DNA of 64,000 bases from Colwellia psychrerythraea (GTDB lineage Bacteria > Pseudomonadota > Gammaproteobacteria > Enterobacterales > Alteromonadaceae): positions 1 through 64,000 of the forward strand of contig NZ_JQEC01000054.1 in assembly GCF_000764185.1 (NCBI RefSeq), written 5' to 3'. The position numbers were made by a program, and so were the translations under genes. Below, in pieces: positions 11,430-19,991 of this stretch (positions are counted from its first letter, which is position 1; every line of letters starts with the position of its first letter). The notes under the pieces were generated by a model. That model was given only the letters and a program-made list of their open reading frames with translations. It ran no database searches and had not been told where the DNA came from.

Positions 11430-11870
11430 ATGAACAATAATATAGAACAATTAATTGCCATTGCTTCAAATGCTAAGTTAAAACATGCATTTACACACGA
11501 TGTTAAAGCTTTAGCTTCGCTTAAAGCAGAGTTCAATGAAGGTAATAGTACCCATAAAGCATTATTTTTTGCTAACAATGATGAAGAACTGACCGTTTCT
11601 TCTAAAGCAGAAAATACTCATAAAGCATTCTTCGTAGCTAACGATGGCCAAGAATTTACTATGTCGGCTGAAGTAGAAAATAACCATAAAGCACTTTTAG
11701 TAGCTAACGATGGCCAAGAGTTTACTATGTCGGCTGAAGTTGAGAATAGCCATAAAGCATTTTTTTTTGCTAACGATGGCCAAGAATTTACTATGTCGGC
11801 TGAAGTTGAGAATAACCATAAAGCAGTTTTTTTTGCTAACGATGGTCAAGAATTCTCGTTACATTGTTAA
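11430..11870 (+). CDS. Repeat-containing borosin precursor peptide, cassette 1
   Basis: A 146-residue peptide, probably the substrate of the adjacent methyltransferase. Residues 1-41 look like a short leader: IEQLIAIASNAKL resembles VIQVLEQMASDSSL and VIQVLETMASDASL of the other two precursors. Residues 42-146 are five tandem 22-residue units, the last cut to 17. Each unit has the form HKA-xxx-ANDGQEFTMSAEVEN. The three variable residues are LFF, FFV, LLV, FFF and VFF, all hydrophobic, as expected for N-methylation sites. The last unit ends SLHC. The leader is shorter than in known SonA-type precursors. It is not secreted by any visible signal. Confidence 0.8.
   Translation: MNNNIEQLIAIASNAKLKHAFTHDVKALASLKAEFNEGNSTHKALFFANNDEELTVSSKAENTHKAFFVANDGQEFTMSAEVENNHKALLVANDGQEFTMSAEVENSHKAFFFANDGQEFTMSAEVENNHKAVFFANDGQEFSLHC
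11553..11867 (+). repeat. 66-bp in-frame tandem repeat, five units
   Basis: Units begin at 11553, 11619, 11685, 11751 and 11817; the fifth is 51 bp. Units 2 to 5 are nearly identical in DNA outside the variable tripeptide codons, while unit 1 is the most diverged. Unit 4 holds a run of nine T (11760-11768) and unit 5 a run of eight T (11827-11834) that encode the hydrophobic core residues. Copy number could change by recombination without loss of frame. Confidence 0.95.
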
Positions 11871-11942
11871 TTCATAACTAACGCTATAGAGCCGTGTTAT
11901 ATTTTATAAAATGGTTCATTTTATTTAGTATCTGATTATAGA

Positions 11943-11975
11943 GGCCGCTATTTTATTGATAGTGGCCTTTTTTAT
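11943..11975 (+). terminator. Rho-independent terminator after precursor 1
   Basis: A nine-pair stem, GGCCGCTAT against ATAGTGGCC with one G-U pair and a 7-nt loop, is followed by a run of six T. It lies about 70 bp past the precursor stop and separates cassette 1 from cassette 2. Confidence 0.85.
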
Positions 11976-12043
11976 TTTTCGTTGGTTATTTAGCAAGATT
12001 CACAATCTGCATCCTCTAATAAGTAAAAGTGATAAGGATAAAT

Positions 12044-12601
12044 ATGCATAGCTTTACTACTGAGCGGTTACTGATAAGACCATTATCAATACAAGATAAA
12101 GCATTATTTATTAACCTATATACCGATGCCAAGGTTATGCGTAATATTGCTGCGCCCTTGAGCGATGAAAAAGCAGAGAAAGCTTTCAACAACACACTAA
12201 GTATCATGAATAAAGCTCAGCCTAAAATAATGTCATGGGCAATTGTGAATATTATCGATAACAGAGCCATTGGCATACAAGGGTTTACTTGGTCACCGAT
12301 GAAAAATGGTCCTCTAAGTAATACTAAGCCAAGCGTCGCCGAAATAGGAATAATGTTATTGCGTAGCAGTAGTGGTAAGTTATTACCTGAAGAGGCAATC
12401 GGTTCTTTAATTGAATATGGTTTCAAACATTTAAAGCTCGAACAAATCAATGCATGTTTTACGAAAGAAAACCTAGCAACGGCAAGAGTATCTAAAAAAG
12501 CAGGTTTTGTTTGTAACCTCAAAGAGAACAAAGATGAACCAGGACAAAGAATTGAAAGCGTATTTAAAAACAATTGGCTACGCAGCTATATAAAATTATA
12601 A
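12044..12601 (+). CDS. GNAT N-acetyltransferase, cassette 2
   Basis: Paralogue of the acetyltransferases at 9865 and 15157. The chosen ATG has AAGGA seven bases upstream and gives MHSFTTERLLIRPL, the same start as the third copy; a GTG five codons earlier is less likely. The 185-residue protein has RSSSGKLLPEEAIGSLIEY in the cofactor-binding region and INACFTKENLATARVSKKAGF. It looks intact although the methyltransferase next to it is broken, which suggests continued use, perhaps on products of the other cassettes (inference). Confidence 0.83.
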   Translation: MHSFTTERLLIRPLSIQDKALFINLYTDAKVMRNIAAPLSDEKAEKAFNNTLSIMNKAQPKIMSWAIVNIIDNRAIGIQGFTWSPMKNGPLSNTKPSVAEIGIMLLRSSSGKLLPEEAIGSLIEYGFKHLKLEQINACFTKENLATARVSKKAGFVCNLKENKDEPGQRIESVFKNNWLRSYIKL

Positions 12602-12679
12602 AATAGAGTCTTTTGGGTTTTTAAAACGTAACAATACTGTTATCTTTCAAATACGAAAGCATCAAAATAAAAACAACAT

Positions 12680-13006
12680 GGTAAAAAACGCGAGATGGTC
12701 GAAGCGATATTAAGCGAAGTGCACAAGGGTAAAAAAGTGGTAGCCGCATTTTATGGTCAGACTAAGGTATTTTCTTGTAATTAGATATCGAGTAATTAAA
12801 AAAACTCAAATATAAACGTCACCGGCTTCCTGAGCACATTTCTTTATCGGAGCTAATGGGAGGCGAATTATTTATGCACACTACCTTGGTAATACCGCCG
12901 AGTGAAAAAAATGCAAACAAATGATAAAGTATTGACTCGATTAGCCGAAATAGACAAACAAGAAGAACAACTAAAGAATCGTCTGACACTCAGTTTACTG
13001 CTATAA
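12680..13006 (+). pseudogene. Decayed borosin-type methyltransferase, cassette 2
   Basis: Remnant of a third methyltransferase. From 12680 the frame reads GKKREMVEAILSEV then HKGKKVVAAFYGQTKVF and stops at 12782-12784. This matches the intact copy at 15907 except that five residues before EMVEA, including the catalytic-region Tyr, are missing. The middle of the gene is deleted. The 3' part resumes near 12830 with ISLSELMGGELFMHTTLVIPP. A frame change near 12915 is followed by NDKVLTRLAEIDKQEEQ and a stop at 13004-13006. About 330 of the expected 820 bp remain. It occupies the same slot, between GNAT and precursor, as in the other cassettes. Confidence 0.9.
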
Positions 13007-13062
13007 ATGCAGCGATGAAATAAAGAAAAAATAACTAATAACAATAATGGAGTATGAAAACA

Positions 13063-13326
13063 ATGAATAAAGTAATACAAGTATTAGAACAAATGGCTAG
13101 TGATTCTAGCTTGCAAAATAAAACAGATATTGAAACGTTGTTAACTACAGCTAAAATCAAAACTGGCCAAAGTGAAGCGATTATTGCTAAAAATGTGGTT
13201 TCACTTGAGCGGCAATTGGACATTTGTCCTGATATTATTTGCTTTCTAGTTCCCGCCGAAGACGATGACAAAGATAGTGAAACCGATGAAGATCAAGCAA
13301 GGACCCAGTCTGTTGTTAACGGTTAA
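13063..13326 (+). CDS. Borosin-type precursor peptide, cassette 2
   Basis: An 87-residue peptide related to the precursor at 16807. The ATG at 13063 gives MNKVIQVLEQMASD and has GGAG ten bases upstream; an ATG three codons earlier is too close to that site. Residues 1 to about 55 are a helical leader or binding domain similar to its paralogue. A very acidic linker (DDDKDSETDED) and a short C-terminal tail ending SVVNG follow. The partner methyltransferase gene is broken, so it would need one of the flanking enzymes in trans. Its end overlaps the start of the cyclase gene. Confidence 0.78.
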   Translation: MNKVIQVLEQMASDSSLQNKTDIETLLTTAKIKTGQSEAIIAKNVVSLERQLDICPDIICFLVPAEDDDKDSETDEDQARTQSVVNG

Positions 13327-15103
13327 ATTATTCAAGAGTAAAATAAGAACTACTATAAACTTTTGTTTTGGTATTATTATTTTACTTACTTTTTTCTTAC
13401 AAAATGCATTATCTGCTCCAAGCAACAATATCAATGTATTATTAGAAGCTGCCGATAAAACACGTTCAAGTAACCCCGTAGAATACTCTGTATTACTAGA
13501 TAAACTTAAACCATTACAGAAGATGATGTCACTACAACAAAGTGATTATTTTGACTACCTAACCGCTTACCAGCTCATATATAAAGGAAAAGCCAAACAA
13601 GCGACTACTAAATTATTAAGTTTATTGTCTTCAAAAGCGCATGTATCAATAAAATTTAGAGCTCGGCTTACACTCGTTAATATATTCGGTATTGAACAAA
13701 ACTGGAGTGAAGGCTTATTACACTTATCAAAGGCATTAAAAGAACTGTCCAATACAGCGATTAAAAAAGAAACGAAAGAAGAAGGCTTAGCTATTGCCGC
13801 AATATTTTATAACCAAATTGGTCAATATGACTTAAGTTTAAACTATGCAAATAAACTTACATTAAGTTCCGCTAACACAAGATCTCTTTGTATAGCTGCA
13901 ATGAGCAGTGTTGAATCAAGACTACATCTCAATAAACTAGAAGATGAGACAACAGACATAGAAGACGCAATCACTTTATGTAAAAATGAACCTATTGCAG
14001 CAAACTTTATTCGCTCAAATCGAGCAAAATTTGATATTGCTAAAAATCATCACTTTAAAGTTATAAAATCATTAAGCCCGCAAATCGAGCAAGTAGAATC
14101 CACTAGATACCCGAGACTCATTGTTGAAATTTATGCCGCGCTTGCTCAAGCATATTTAATGCAAGACAACTTAAAAAAGGCTACAGAATTTTCTTTAAAA
14201 ACCATTAAAACTGGTGAAAGTATCAAAACTACTCAAGCAGTAGTACTAGCTTATAAGCTACTTTATCAAATTACTCTTCAGCAAAAAGAATATCGACAAG
14301 CACTAAACTATCATGAGCAACATGCAAAATTGGATAAAGCCAACTTAGATGAAATTCAAGCCAAACACCTTGCTTTTCAACTCGCCCAGCACAAGTCATT
14401 TGAGCAAAAAAGTAAAATAAGATTACTTAAAGAAAAAAACGCCTTGTTAATCAGTAAACAGGCTTTAGCCAAGGCTAAAGTTGCTAATGTGCAAATGTTC
14501 ATCGCGATATTAACCGTGACTATTGCTCTATTAATGTTATGGGGCGGACGCCTATGGAAGTCACACAAACGAGTAAAAGAACTGGCTGAATACGATGCCT
14601 TAACAGGAATTTATAATCGTGGTCACTTTACTCAGGTAACCAAGATTGCGTTAAAATATTGTAAAAGTGCTCAACAAGATTTAAGTGTGATCATGTTCGA
14701 TTTAGATCACTTTAAATTAGTTAATGATAATTTTGGCCACGCTTGTGGTGATTGGGCGTTAAAAGAAACCATCAAGGCTTGTCAAAATATAGGGCGGAAA
14801 AATGATATTTTTGCCCGCTTAGGCGGCGAAGAGTTTTGCTTAGTATTACCAAGCTGTAATATTAATGCTGCTATGTTACGTGCTGAAGCATGCCGTGCAG
14901 CAATTGAAGCGATTATTACTGAAGAGTCTGGTTGTGATTTCTCTATTACCGCGAGCTTTGGCGTAACCGATGTAAAGCGCTCCGGTTTTGATTTAGACAA
15001 GCTTTTAGCTGACTCGGATGGTGCCGCATATGCTTCTAAACATGCAGGACGAAATAGAGTCACCATATTTCAAGTACCTGGTGCCGAAACAGATAAAGCA
15101 TAG
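13313..15103 (+). CDS. TPR-type periplasmic sensor diguanylate cyclase, cassette 2
   Basis: Makes c-di-GMP from GTP. I favour the TTG at 13313, which has AAGGA nine bases upstream, begins just before a signal sequence (IRTTINFCFGIIILLTFF) and overlaps the precursor by only 14 bp. ATGs in the same frame at 13265 and 13286 would overlap it more. Order: signal peptide, about 340 residues of alpha-helical TPR-like repeats, a coiled coil, a membrane segment (MFIAILTVTIALLMLWGG), and a C-terminal GGDEF domain. The active site is GGEEF (about residues 504-508), with an RKND inhibitory site five residues before it. The C-terminal half is nearly identical to the protein at 17106, while the sensor halves differ. 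Confidence 0.88.
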   Translation: MLTVKLFKSKIRTTINFCFGIIILLTFFLQNALSAPSNNINVLLEAADKTRSSNPVEYSVLLDKLKPLQKMMSLQQSDYFDYLTAYQLIYKGKAKQATTKLLSLLSSKAHVSIKFRARLTLVNIFGIEQNWSEGLLHLSKALKELSNTAIKKETKEEGLAIAAIFYNQIGQYDLSLNYANKLTLSSANTRSLCIAAMSSVESRLHLNKLEDETTDIEDAITLCKNEPIAANFIRSNRAKFDIAKNHHFKVIKSLSPQIEQVESTRYPRLIVEIYAALAQAYLMQDNLKKATEFSLKTIKTGESIKTTQAVVLAYKLLYQITLQQKEYRQALNYHEQHAKLDKANLDEIQAKHLAFQLAQHKSFEQKSKIRLLKEKNALLISKQALAKAKVANVQMFIAILTVTIALLMLWGGRLWKSHKRVKELAEYDALTGIYNRGHFTQVTKIALKYCKSAQQDLSVIMFDLDHFKLVNDNFGHACGDWALKETIKACQNIGRKNDIFARLGGEEFCLVLPSCNINAAMLRAEACRAAIEAIITEESGCDFSITASFGVTDVKRSGFDLDKLLADSDGAAYASKHAGRNRVTIFQVPGAETDKA

Positions 15104-15156
15104 CGTTATAACTCATTCTCATCTCAATCATAAACACTAATAAAATAAAATGTAAC

Positions 15157-15747
15157 ATGCATAGCTTTACTACCCAGCGGTTATTAATAAGACCATTACT
15201 TGCTGAAGACGAAACTTTCTTTTGTCAGCAATATAGTAATGAAAAAGTAATGCGCCACAATGGCGGCGCAATAACGCCTGTTGAAGCCAACAAAGCCTTT
15301 ATTCGCTCACTAAAAGCAAATAATAGAGCCATAAACGGTGAAAAAAAAACAATACTTACATGGGCAATTATCTGTAAAAGTAATAACACGATAATTGGTA
15401 CTCAAACCTTTTCTTTTTTGATTAGGCCACACAATGCCAAAATAATGAGCTTGGTAGCGGTGAATAAAACAAAACAAGCAGAGATAGGCATAGTACTCAG
15501 CCTAAAAGCCAACGGAAAACTGTTTCCTGAAGAAGCCATGGGCGCATTAATGGAGTATGGGTTTACTCACCTTAAATTTGATAAAATTAATGCCTTCTAT
15601 GCCAGTAAAAACTTGGCCACTAAACGTTTTGTTAAAAAGCTTGGTTTTATTTATAACCCTGCTTTACAAAATGTTGATACTCATGATAGTTATCAATATG
15701 CAAATAAAAACCAATGGCAACAAAAACTGATCTACCAACTTTATTAA
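15157..15747 (+). CDS. GNAT N-acetyltransferase, cassette 3
   Basis: Third paralogue, 196 residues, starting MHSFTTQRLLIRPL. It carries the shared block SLKANGKLFPEEAMGALMEY and INAFYASKNLATKRFVKKLGF. It has a short insertion (about residues 85-105) that the other two lack. It precedes the intact methyltransferase at 15907 by 159 bp. It is probably a RimJ/RimL-type acetyltransferase. A role on the ribosomal peptide product is inferred only from the fact that all three cassettes have one at the same place. Confidence 0.84.
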   Translation: MHSFTTQRLLIRPLLAEDETFFCQQYSNEKVMRHNGGAITPVEANKAFIRSLKANNRAINGEKKTILTWAIICKSNNTIIGTQTFSFLIRPHNAKIMSLVAVNKTKQAEIGIVLSLKANGKLFPEEAMGALMEYGFTHLKFDKINAFYASKNLATKRFVKKLGFIYNPALQNVDTHDSYQYANKNQWQQKLIYQLY

Positions 15748-15906
15748 TGAATTATTTATTACTTATTATTTAAAAAAATAATAAGTAATCAACTGTAACC
15801 CATAGTGTTTTTCTGATACTTTATCTCAAAAGATAGAACGTAAATTTCTTATATTAATTTTCAGATTAGCTGAATGGTTAATACGTATAAAATTAGGATG
15901 AATTAT

Positions 15907-16728
15907 ATGTCAGGTAGTTTAGTGTGTGTTGGTACGGGTATGACCTTAGGGGCGCATATTAGCCCGATAGCAAGAAGTCATATCGAACAAGCCGATATAG
16001 TATTCTCACTAATGGCCAATGGTTTTGCGCAAAAATGGCTTGAAGAAATGAATGATGAAGTCCGCACACTACAAGGCTTTTATCAAGAGGGTAAAAACCG
16101 CAATATTACTTACAATGAAATGGTTGAAGCTATTTTAACCGAAGTACGAAATGGTAAAAAAGTTGTCGCTGCCTTTTATGGCCACCCAGGTGTATTTGCC
16201 TGTGTTAGTCATAGAGCCATTAACAAAGCAAAAAAAGAAGATCTACCTGCAACTATGGAGCCTGGAATTTCTGCCGAAGATTGCCTCTATGCTGACTTAG
16301 GTATAGATCCAGGTCAAACAGGTTGTACACATTATGAAACCAGTCAATTTATGTTTTATCAACGTAATATTGAGACCTCTGCCCATTTAATTTTATGGCA
16401 AGTGGCCTTAGCCGGTGATAAATCGTTAGCTAAATTTTCTACCGGTAGTGCCTACCGAGAAGTGTTGGTGGAGTTATTATTAGAACATTACCCTAGCGAT
16501 CACCAAGTTATTTTGTATCAAGCCAAAGGCATTGCCATAGATACTATGCGCGCTGAATATATTTCCTTAACGGAATTAATTGATGCTGAATTATTTATGC
16601 ACACTACTTTGGTCATTCCACCATGTACAAAAATGCAGCCAAATGATAAAGTTTTGGCACGCTTAGCTGAAATAGACAAAAAAGAAAAAAGGGCGAAAGA
16701 TGGCCCAGTATTGAGCTTAGTTTTATAA
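15907..16728 (+). CDS. Borosin-type peptide backbone alpha-N-methyltransferase, cassette 3
   Basis: Second intact methyltransferase (273 residues). The ATG at 15907 has AGGA eight bases upstream and begins MSGSLVCVGTG, as in SonM-like enzymes; an ATG three codons earlier is less likely. Family marks include GTGMTLGAHISPIARSHIEQ, LQGFYQEGKNRNITYNEMV with the R-x3-Y pair, AAFYGHPGVFACVSH, MEPGISAEDCLYADLGIDPG, YETSQFMFY, LILWQVALAGD and HTTLVIPPCTKM. SAM and a separately encoded precursor are the expected substrates. The precursor gene follows at 16807. The protein is clearly related to, but diverged from, the copy at 10521 and very close to the decayed copy at 12680. Confidence 0.9.
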   Translation: MSGSLVCVGTGMTLGAHISPIARSHIEQADIVFSLMANGFAQKWLEEMNDEVRTLQGFYQEGKNRNITYNEMVEAILTEVRNGKKVVAAFYGHPGVFACVSHRAINKAKKEDLPATMEPGISAEDCLYADLGIDPGQTGCTHYETSQFMFYQRNIETSAHLILWQVALAGDKSLAKFSTGSAYREVLVELLLEHYPSDHQVILYQAKGIAIDTMRAEYISLTELIDAELFMHTTLVIPPCTKMQPNDKVLARLAEIDKKEKRAKDGPVLSLVL

Positions 16729-16806
16729 AACAGATCTACGTTAGCTAAGAGCTTAAATATAAATACGGATTTAAAAAAGAGTTTAACAATAACAAGGAGT
16801 AAATGG

Positions 16807-17085
16807 ATGAGTAAAGTAATTCAAGTATTAGAAACAATGGCAAGTGATGCATCTTTAATTAACGAAGAAAATATCAGCACATTTTTAACAACCACTGAGA
16901 TCAATGCTGAGCAACAGCGAGCTATCACAGCCAAAAGCGCAGGACAGTTAGCTGAAACTATAGCTGATTTACCTGAACTTATGGCTTTCTCTCAAGTTCT
17001 TCCCGCTGACGAAGATGCACCAATTGAAGATGAACAAGAAGATGACAATAGTGCAAGCAGTAAACTTCTAGCTTCTAGCTTCTAG
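16807..17085 (+). CDS. Borosin-type precursor peptide, cassette 3
   Basis: A 92-residue peptide with AAGGAG ahead of the ATG. Residues 1 to about 60 form a helical, Nif11-like leader or methyltransferase-binding region: MSKVIQVLETMASDASL, then repeated short helices. An acidic linker (residues 66-80, rich in D and E) leads to the C-terminal SSKLLASSF. By analogy with SonA, whose methylated residues are near the C-terminus, KLLASSF is the likely core (inference). The last codons are made of a 7-bp tandem repeat. The cyclase gene begins 21 bp downstream. Confidence 0.82.
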   Translation: MSKVIQVLETMASDASLINEENISTFLTTTEINAEQQRAITAKSAGQLAETIADLPELMAFSQVLPADEDAPIEDEQEDDNSASSKLLASSF

Positions 17086-17092
17086 CTTCTAA
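17065..17092 (+). repeat. Heptanucleotide repeat (CTTCTAG) across the precursor 3 stop codon
   Basis: Three perfect CTTCTAG units and a fourth ending CTTCTAA. The repeat encodes the final LLASSF and its TAG stop. Because three units make 21 bases, any copy number of three or more in total still gives LLASSF and a stop. With only two units in total the frame would run on through the ATG of the downstream cyclase and fuse the two genes. Confidence 0.95.
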
Positions 17093-17105
17093 AGTAGATA
17101 TTCAC

Positions 17106-18959
17106 ATGAAAAAGCACCGTACCGTATTTAACTATTTCAATAAACTTAGTCTTATTGTGCTGTGCTTCATTTTATACAATATTACTTTTGTACCAGCACA
17201 AGCATTTGAAATAAAAAAACAATACTCAACTAGCAAAAAAATACTCACTAGTGAGGAAGTTTCAACGCAATTAGCTCTGGCTGATAAATATAAGCGCAGC
17301 AATCCGACAAAATTTAAACAGTTGATTTTTGAGCTGGCGCAACAAAAAACACTAACAACTGAACAGCGACATTATCTAAACCTCTTACATTCATACCATT
17401 TAAGCTTCATTGGTGAGTATGATTCAGCCGAAAGTAAGATAAAGGAAATTCTCCATTCTGATGCGAGTAGTTTAATCAAATTTAGAGCTAACTATGCTCT
17501 CATTACCATTTCAATGACTACACAAAACTGGCTAAATGGTCTGCAATATGTGACTAAAAACATTAACGCTTTAGCAAGCATTAATAATAGTGAGCACTAC
17601 CAAAATGGCTTACTGATCACCATTATTTTTTATAATCAGATCGGGCAATATACATTAGCTCTGAGTTATATTGAACAACTTGCTAAACAAGATCTCTCAG
17701 CTAAAAATGATTGCTGGTTAAGACAACTTACCTTAGAAACAAAATTTAAACTTAACGAACTAAAATCAGGAAATCCTGCTTTAGAAGATACTATCCAAAA
17801 ATGTATAACTGCTGATAATAAGATTAATACCAATATAGTACGTACCTATAAGGCTAAGCTATTTTTACAAGAGAACATGCCTGAAGCTGCAATAAATTTC
17901 ATGCTAGGCAGTTTAGATGAAGTGCGTTCGACACAATATCCTATGTTAATTGCCGAAACGGCTAATATTATTGCTAAAGCTTATTGGCAGATCAATGATA
18001 TAGATAATGCCCAACTTTATGCTAGCGAGGCATTAACAATAAATAATAATATGAGTAACCTGTTACAAGGTGTTGATACCTATTATTTGCTTTATCAAGT
18101 AACTAAACAACAACAAAACTTAGCGCTCGCGCTAGATTACTTTGAAAAATATGCCGAAGTAGAAAGAAACCAGCTTGAGGGTGAAAAAGCCAAACATCTA
18201 GCGTTTCAGATCGCCCAGCACCAATCGCTTGAGCAAAAAAGCCAAATAAAATTACTTAATAAAAAAAATGCCTTATTAGTCAGTGAAAAAGCATTAGCCA
18301 AGGCGAAAGTAGCTAATGTACAAATGTTTATTGCGATATTAACTGTAACCATAGCACTCTTAGTATTATGGGGCGGACGCTTATTGCAGTCTCATAGGCA
18401 GGTAAAAGAGTTAGCAGAATATGATGCCTTAACCGGCATTTATAATCGTGGCCACTTTACTCAGGTAACCAAGAGCGCGTTAAAGTATTGCAAAAATGCT
18501 CAACAAGATTTGAGTGTGATCATGTTCGATTTAGATCACTTCAAATTAGTTAATGATAATTATGGTCACGCTTGTGGTGATTGGGCATTAAAGGCAACCA
18601 TTAAAGTTTGCCAAGATATTGGCCGGCAAAATGATATTTTTGCCCGCTTAGGCGGCGAAGAGTTTTGCTTAGTATTGCCTAGTTGTAGTATTGAAGTAGC
18701 TCAACTACGTGCTGAAGCATGTCGCGCAGCAATTGAAGAGATTATTACTGAGGAATCTGGCTGTGATTTTTCTATTACCGCTAGCTTTGGCGTAACCGAT
18801 GTCAAACGTTCAGGTTTTGATTTGGACAAACTTTTAGCTGATTCTGACGGTGCCGCTTATGCTTCGAAACATGCAGGGCGAAATAGAGTCACTGTTTTTC
18901 AACCTGCCGCTACCGACGAAACCAAACCATTAGATAATTCATGGAGTGTTGTTTCTTAA
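17106..18959 (+). CDS. TPR-type periplasmic sensor diguanylate cyclase, cassette 3
   Basis: A 617-residue c-di-GMP synthase. Order: signal peptide (positive MKKHR, then hydrophobic to about residue 34), helical TPR-like sensor to about residue 370, coiled coil, membrane segment (MFIAILTVTIALLVLWGG), and GGDEF domain. The active site is GGEEF at 516-520, and an RQND inhibitory site lies five residues earlier. The cyclase half is almost identical to the copy at 13313, which suggests recent duplication or gene conversion, but the sensor half has diverged, as if adapted to a different ligand. Its tight linkage to the precursor gene hints that the sensor may bind the peptide product (inference). 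Confidence 0.9.
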   Translation: MKKHRTVFNYFNKLSLIVLCFILYNITFVPAQAFEIKKQYSTSKKILTSEEVSTQLALADKYKRSNPTKFKQLIFELAQQKTLTTEQRHYLNLLHSYHLSFIGEYDSAESKIKEILHSDASSLIKFRANYALITISMTTQNWLNGLQYVTKNINALASINNSEHYQNGLLITIIFYNQIGQYTLALSYIEQLAKQDLSAKNDCWLRQLTLETKFKLNELKSGNPALEDTIQKCITADNKINTNIVRTYKAKLFLQENMPEAAINFMLGSLDEVRSTQYPMLIAETANIIAKAYWQINDIDNAQLYASEALTINNNMSNLLQGVDTYYLLYQVTKQQQNLALALDYFEKYAEVERNQLEGEKAKHLAFQIAQHQSLEQKSQIKLLNKKNALLVSEKALAKAKVANVQMFIAILTVTIALLVLWGGRLLQSHRQVKELAEYDALTGIYNRGHFTQVTKSALKYCKNAQQDLSVIMFDLDHFKLVNDNYGHACGDWALKATIKVCQDIGRQNDIFARLGGEEFCLVLPSCSIEVAQLRAEACRAAIEEIITEESGCDFSITASFGVTDVKRSGFDLDKLLADSDGAAYASKHAGRNRVTVFQPAATDETKPLDNSWSVVS

Positions 18960-18965
18960 CACTTT

Positions 18966-19018
18966 TGTCATCCTGCTGGTAAGCCCTAGATACCCGATTA
19001 GAAACTTAGGGGATGACA
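18966..19018. repeat. Imperfect intergenic hairpin
   Basis: The arms TGTCATCC and GGATGACA are perfectly complementary, with a second inner CCTA/TAGG pairing. It lies between the last cyclase and prmA, which face each other, so it may serve as a terminator although no strong T run follows. It could also be a dispersed palindromic element. Confidence 0.5.
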
Positions 19019-19109
19019 CTTAAAGGTCCTATTTTCAGGAATGACATATTGTGACTTCAGGGCTGTTACTGATTATTTTTGTTCGAGCGTGACTCTACTT
19101 AACTAAAGC

Positions 19110-19991
19110 TTATTTACGTTGTCCATTCAAGCGTACCCATTCTTCTTGTACACTCACTGGTTCCATATCACACCACTGTCCATAAATTTCTTGTAGGGTT
19201 TGTGCTTGCTCTTCTAATACACCAGACAAAGCTAATAGACCTTTATCACCAACATATTCGATGATAGTAGGTGCTAACTCGCGTAATGGTCCTGCTAAAA
19301 TGTTTGCTACAACTACATCCGCTTTAAATTTAGGCTGATCTTTAGGTAGGTATAATTCCAATCTATCGGAGACATTATTACGCTCGGCATTAGCAAGACT
19401 TGCTTGTAGTGCTTGCGGGTCGATATCAATGCCTATAACTTTCTTTGCGCCTAACTTAAGCGCCGCTAGTGATAAAATGCCTGAGCCACAACCAAAATCA
19501 ACCACGGTTTTACCTTGCAAGTCTAGGCCGTCTAACCAAGTTAAACATAATGCAGTTGTTGGGTGAGTACCGGTACCAAAGGCAAGCCCAGGGTCTAACA
19601 TAACATTTACAGCGTCTGGCTCTGGCACATCAAGCCAACTTGGGCATACCCAAAGGCGTTCACCAAATTTCATTGGGTGGAAGTTGTCCATCCATTCACG
19701 TTCCCAGTCTTTGTCTTCTAACTGCTCTAGCTTGTATTGCATTTTCTCTTTATCAGGATGAATACCTTGCAAGTAACTAATAACCTTATCCATATCATGG
19801 CTTGCTTCAAATAAGCCCATGACAACAGTATTCGACCAGTAGATGACTTCATCGCCGGGTAATGGCTCATATATTGGGGTGTCTTGTGCATCGACAAAAG
19901 TAACCGCTTGTGAGCCACAGGCTGAAAGCCAATCACTATATTTTTCTGCGTTATCTTCGTTAGCACTTAATCTAAGTTGTATCCAAGGCAT
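19110..19991 (-). CDS. prmA: Ribosomal protein L11 methyltransferase
   Basis: Trimethylates ribosomal protein L11. The 293-residue length matches the family. The N-terminal L11-recognition domain begins [21 protein letters not shown]. The linker holds [27 protein letters not shown]. The Rossmann domain has [47 protein letters not shown] and [13 protein letters not shown]. It faces the accessory block tail to tail, so it marks the right boundary of that block. Confidence 0.97.
   Translation of the reverse strand: MPWIQLRLSANEDNAEKYSDWLSACGSQAVTFVDAQDTPIYEPLPGDEVIYWSNTVVMGLFEASHDMDKVISYLQGIHPDKEKMQYKLEQLEDKDWEREWMDNFHPMKFGERLWVCPSWLDVPEPDAVNVMLDPGLAFGTGTHPTTALCLTWLDGLDLQGKTVVDFGCGSGILSLAALKLGAKKVIGIDIDPQALQASLANAERNNVSDRLELYLPKDQPKFKADVVVANILAGPLRELAPTIIEYVGDKGLLALSGVLEEQAQTLQEIYGQWCDMEPVSVQEEWVRLNGQRK

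Noticed and set aside
11553..11867. Regular 66-bp repeats considered as a CRISPR array
   Set aside because: The units are contiguous, in frame, coding, preceded by a ribosome site, and have no spacers or cas genes.
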